In this document: piece by piece, positions 33,422 to 37,588 of the stretch
Numbering within the stretch: position 1 is the stretch's first letter
Layout: each line of letters begins with the position of its first letter
Origin: an uncultured Azonexus sp.
GTDB taxonomy: Bacteria; Pseudomonadota; Gammaproteobacteria; Burkholderiales; Rhodocyclaceae
Reading direction: 5' to 3'
Length of the DNA stretch: 37,588 nucleotides
Assembly (NCBI GenBank): GCA_937983545.1
Contig: CALJZP010000145.1
Coordinates: 1 to 37,588 of the forward strand
Position numbers and translations under genes: made by a program
The notes under the pieces: generated by a model
What the model saw: the letters and a program-made list of their open reading frames with translations, nothing else
Told to the model about the DNA's origin: nothing
Databases searched by the model: none

Positions 33422-33422
33422 G
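33409..33422. promoter_or_regulatory. Candidate GntR operator dyad
   Basis: CTTG-N6-CAAG dyad (CTTGGTATGTCAAG) covers the gntR -35 box and the expected start site of the mutase transcript. A protein bound here could block both promoters. FCD-family operators are short dyads of this type, but the exact site is inferred. Confidence 0.5.
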
Positions 33423-33438
33423 CTTGGCCCAAAAGCGT

Positions 33439-33453
33439 AGAATTTTGAATTCT
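33439..33453. promoter_or_regulatory. Second dyad in mutase leader
   Basis: AGAATT-TTG-AATTCT, 6-bp perfect arms with a 3-bp centre, 43 bp before the mutase ATG. It may be another protein site or a small leader hairpin. Confidence 0.35.
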
Positions 33454-33495
33454 GCATGATCGGCCGAAAAAAATCGACTCGACGAGGGGTGTTTC

Positions 33496-35646
<2,151 letters not shown>

Positions 35647-35652
35647 GCCCGG

Positions 35653-36663
35653 ATGAAACTGGACGAAGCGCCGGTGCGTGCCAATCTCCTGTCTGCCGCC
35701 GACCAGTCGCTGGTCGACGGCGTGCTGGCGGGTCAGCGTCGCTCGCTGGCCAAGGCCATCACGCTGATCGAATCGACCCGTGCCGATCACCAGCAGCGGG
35801 CGCAGCAGGTATTGACCGCGCTGTTGCCGAAGACCGGCAACGCGATCCGTATCGGCATCTCCGGTGTGCCGGGGGCGGGCAAGTCCACCTTCATCGAGGC
35901 GCTCGGAGTCTGGTTGATCGAGCAGGGCAAGAAACTCGCTGTGCTGGCTATCGACCCTTCGTCGTCGGTCACCGGAGGTTCCATCCTCGGCGACAAGACG
36001 CGCATGGAATTGTTGAGCCAGCGCGAGGAAGCCTTCATTCGTCCCAGCCCGTCGGCCGGTTCGCTCGGCGGCGTAGCCGAAAAGACGCGCGAAGCCATGC
36101 TGCTCTGCGAAGCGGCCGGCTACGACGTGATCATCATCGAGACGGTCGGCGTCGGTCAGTCGGAAACCACGGTCGCCGGCATGGTCGACATGTTCTGCCT
36201 GCTGCAACTGCCGAATGCCGGCGACGACCTGCAGGCCATCAAGAAGGGCATCGTCGAGATCGCCGATCTGGTGGTCATCAACAAGGCCGATATCGACAAG
36301 CAGGCGACTGCCGTGGTCCGTGCCCAGTGGCGCAACGCGCTGCACATGCTGCGGCCGGCCTCGCCCAATTGGGCGCCGCCGGTCATCGCCCTGTCTGCCC
36401 TGCACAAGGAAGGCATTGTGGATTTCTGGGAACAGGTCGAGAAATACCAGTCCGCCCTCAAGCCGACTGGCGAATTCGCCGCTAAACGCCAGCATCAGTC
36501 GCTGTCCTGGATGTGGCAATTGATCGACTCCGGCCTGCGCCAGCACTTCCGTCATCACCCACGCGTGCAGGAGAACCTGCCCGCTTTTACCCGATCCGTC
36601 GAGGAGGGCCATACGACCCCGGCTGCCGCCGCGTATGCGCTGCTCGACTACCTGAAACACTAA
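35653..36663 (+). CDS. meaB: Methylmalonyl-CoA mutase-associated GTPase MeaB
   Basis: 336 residues. This G3E-type chaperone GTPase loads and protects the adenosylcobalamin cofactor of the mutase. Walker A is GVPGAGKSTFIEAL (about 70-83), and the family stretch SSVTGGSILGDKTRM, the G3-like ETVGVGQSE and the base-recognition NKAD are intact. A C-terminal dimerisation arm is present. It lies 6 bp after the mutase stop and 27 bp before the carboxylase gene, in one operon. Confidence 0.95.
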   Translation: MKLDEAPVRANLLSAADQSLVDGVLAGQRRSLAKAITLIESTRADHQQRAQQVLTALLPKTGNAIRIGISGVPGAGKSTFIEALGVWLIEQGKKLAVLAIDPSSSVTGGSILGDKTRMELLSQREEAFIRPSPSAGSLGGVAEKTREAMLLCEAAGYDVIIIETVGVGQSETTVAGMVDMFCLLQLPNAGDDLQAIKKGIVEIADLVVINKADIDKQATAVVRAQWRNALHMLRPASPNWAPPVIALSALHKEGIVDFWEQVEKYQSALKPTGEFAAKRQHQSLSWMWQLIDSGLRQHFRHHPRVQENLPAFTRSVEEGHTTPAAAAYALLDYLKH

Positions 36664-36690
36664 TTAGTCGTAACTCAGAGGGAGTTTTTT

Positions 36691-37588
36691 ATGCACGACA
36701 TCATCCGCCAGCTGGAAAAAAAGCGTGAACTGGCCCGCCTCGGCGGTGGCCAGAAGCGTATCGACAGCCAGCACAAGAAGGGCAAGCTGACGGCCCGCGA
36801 GCGCATCGAGCTGCTGCTCGATCCGGGTTCTTTCGAAGAATGGGACATGTTCAAGGAGCACCGCTGCGTCGATTTCGGCATGGATCAGGCTGAAAAGACT
36901 CCGGGTGACGGCGTCGTGATCGGTTACGGCACCATCAACGGCCGTCTGGTCTTCGTTTTCTCGCAGGACTTCACCGTGTTCGGCGGCTCGCTGTCGGAAA
37001 CCCACGCCGAGAAGATCTGCAAGGTCATGGACCAGGCGATGAAGGTCGGTGCCCCGGTTATTGGCCTCAATGATTCGGGCGGTGCGCGTATCCGGGAAGG
37101 CGTTGCCTCTCTCGGTGGTTATGCCGACGTGTTCCAGCGCAATGTGATGGCCTCCGGCGTCGTGCCGCAGATTTCCATGATCATGGGCCCCTGTGCCGGC
37201 GGCGCCGTGTATAGCCCGTCGATGACCGATTTCATCTTCATGGTCAAGGATTCGTCCTACATGTTCGTGACCGGTCCGGAAGTCGTAAAGACCGTGACCC
37301 ACGAAGACGTCACCGCCGAAGAACTGGGCGGTGCCGTGACCCACACCAGCAAGTCCGGTGTGGCCGACCTGGCTTTCGAGAACGATGTCGAAGCCTTGTC
37401 GATGCTGCGTCGCTTCATGAATTTCGTGCCGGCCAACAACAAGGAAAAGCCGCCGGTCACCCCGACCAACGATCCGGCCGATCGCATGGATTATTCGCTA
37501 GATACCCTGGTACCGGATAACGCCAACAAGCCGTACGACATGAAGGAGCTGCTGATCAAGGTCGTCGACGACAGCGACTTCTTCGAAC
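36691..37588 (+). CDS. Acyl-CoA (propionyl-CoA) carboxylase beta subunit, 3' end cut
   Basis: The first 299 residues of a protein of about 510; the frame is open to the right edge. It starts [20 protein letters not shown] after an AGAGGGAG Shine-Dalgarno. It shows carboxyltransferase motifs: [44 protein letters not shown] and [16 protein letters not shown]. The biotin-dependent carboxyltransferase subunit transfers CO2 from carboxybiotin to an acyl-CoA. Placement after methylmalonyl-CoA mutase and meaB points to propionyl-CoA, giving (S)-methylmalonyl-CoA. The biotin carboxylase alpha subunit and the epimerase probably lie beyond the window. Confidence 0.93.
   Translation, partial: MHDIIRQLEKKRELARLGGGQKRIDSQHKKGKLTARERIELLLDPGSFEEWDMFKEHRCVDFGMDQAEKTPGDGVVIGYGTINGRLVFVFSQDFTVFGGSLSETHAEKICKVMDQAMKVGAPVIGLNDSGGARIREGVASLGGYADVFQRNVMASGVVPQISMIMGPCAGGAVYSPSMTDFIFMVKDSSYMFVTGPEVVKTVTHEDVTAEELGGAVTHTSKSGVADLAFENDVEALSMLRRFMNFVPANNKEKPPVTPTNDPADRMDYSLDTLVPDNANKPYDMKELLIKVVDDSDFFE

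Overview
The window looks like chromosomal DNA from a high-GC betaproteobacterium, most likely of the Rhodocyclales (Dechloromonas/Azonexus/Accumulibacter-like). This is inferred from gene content (zapB-like–zapA–6S RNA, yjcH–actP, cobalamin-riboswitch TonB receptors, methylmalonyl-CoA mutase with meaB and a carboxylase beta subunit) and protein style, not from a marker gene. No transposase, tRNA, rRNA or CRISPR array was seen. Genes at both edges are cut: a PAS-GGDEF-EAL gene on the left and an acyl-CoA carboxylase beta subunit on the right.

Layout. (1) 1-9.4 kb: end of a c-di-GMP turnover protein, then a branched-chain/aromatic-acid type ABC importer (livHMGF on the minus strand, with its binding protein also minus). 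The importer is split by a plus-strand pair: a TonB-dependent receptor and a YfiR-like periplasmic protein. (2) 9.4-13 kb: queC coupled to a YeeE/YedE sulfur-compound transporter, a tiny membrane protein, a Cys-rich YidD-like protein and a Tim44-domain protein with a clear terminator. (3) 13-23.1 kb, all minus strand: a cobalamin salvage regulon. One cobalamin riboswitch precedes the tight operon btuB-btuC-btuD-cobO-[CbiZ-nitrilase fusion]; a second precedes another TonB receptor followed by cobB. There is no btuF. The CbiZ-nitrilase protein carries a signal peptide, which suggests corrinoid remodelling in the periplasm. (4) 23.2-26 kb: zapB-like, zapA, 6S RNA with a textbook terminator, an EVE-domain protein, a TSUP transporter and a convergent enoyl-CoA hydratase-family gene. 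(5) 26-30.5 kb: yjcH-actP acetate uptake, a gene-poor stretch of about 0.6 kb, and an MscS-type channel. (6) 30.8-32.7 kb: a two-gene, Aer/Cet-like energy-taxis receptor (soluble FAD-type PAS protein plus membrane chemoreceptor). (7) 32.7 kb to the end: a GntR/FCD regulator divergent from methylmalonyl-CoA mutase, meaB and a (probably propionyl-CoA) carboxylase beta subunit.

How it fits together: cobalamin imported and remodelled by region 3 would feed the B12-dependent mutase of region 7. The mutase, MeaB and carboxylase interconvert propionyl-CoA and succinyl-CoA, and ActP brings in short-chain fatty acids. The most unusual item is the exported CbiZ-nitrilase fusion sitting where a BtuF would be expected. 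Other points worth checking are the split energy-taxis receptor, the interlocked gntR/mutase promoters, and a candidate Shine-Dalgarno-sequestering stem below the btuB riboswitch.
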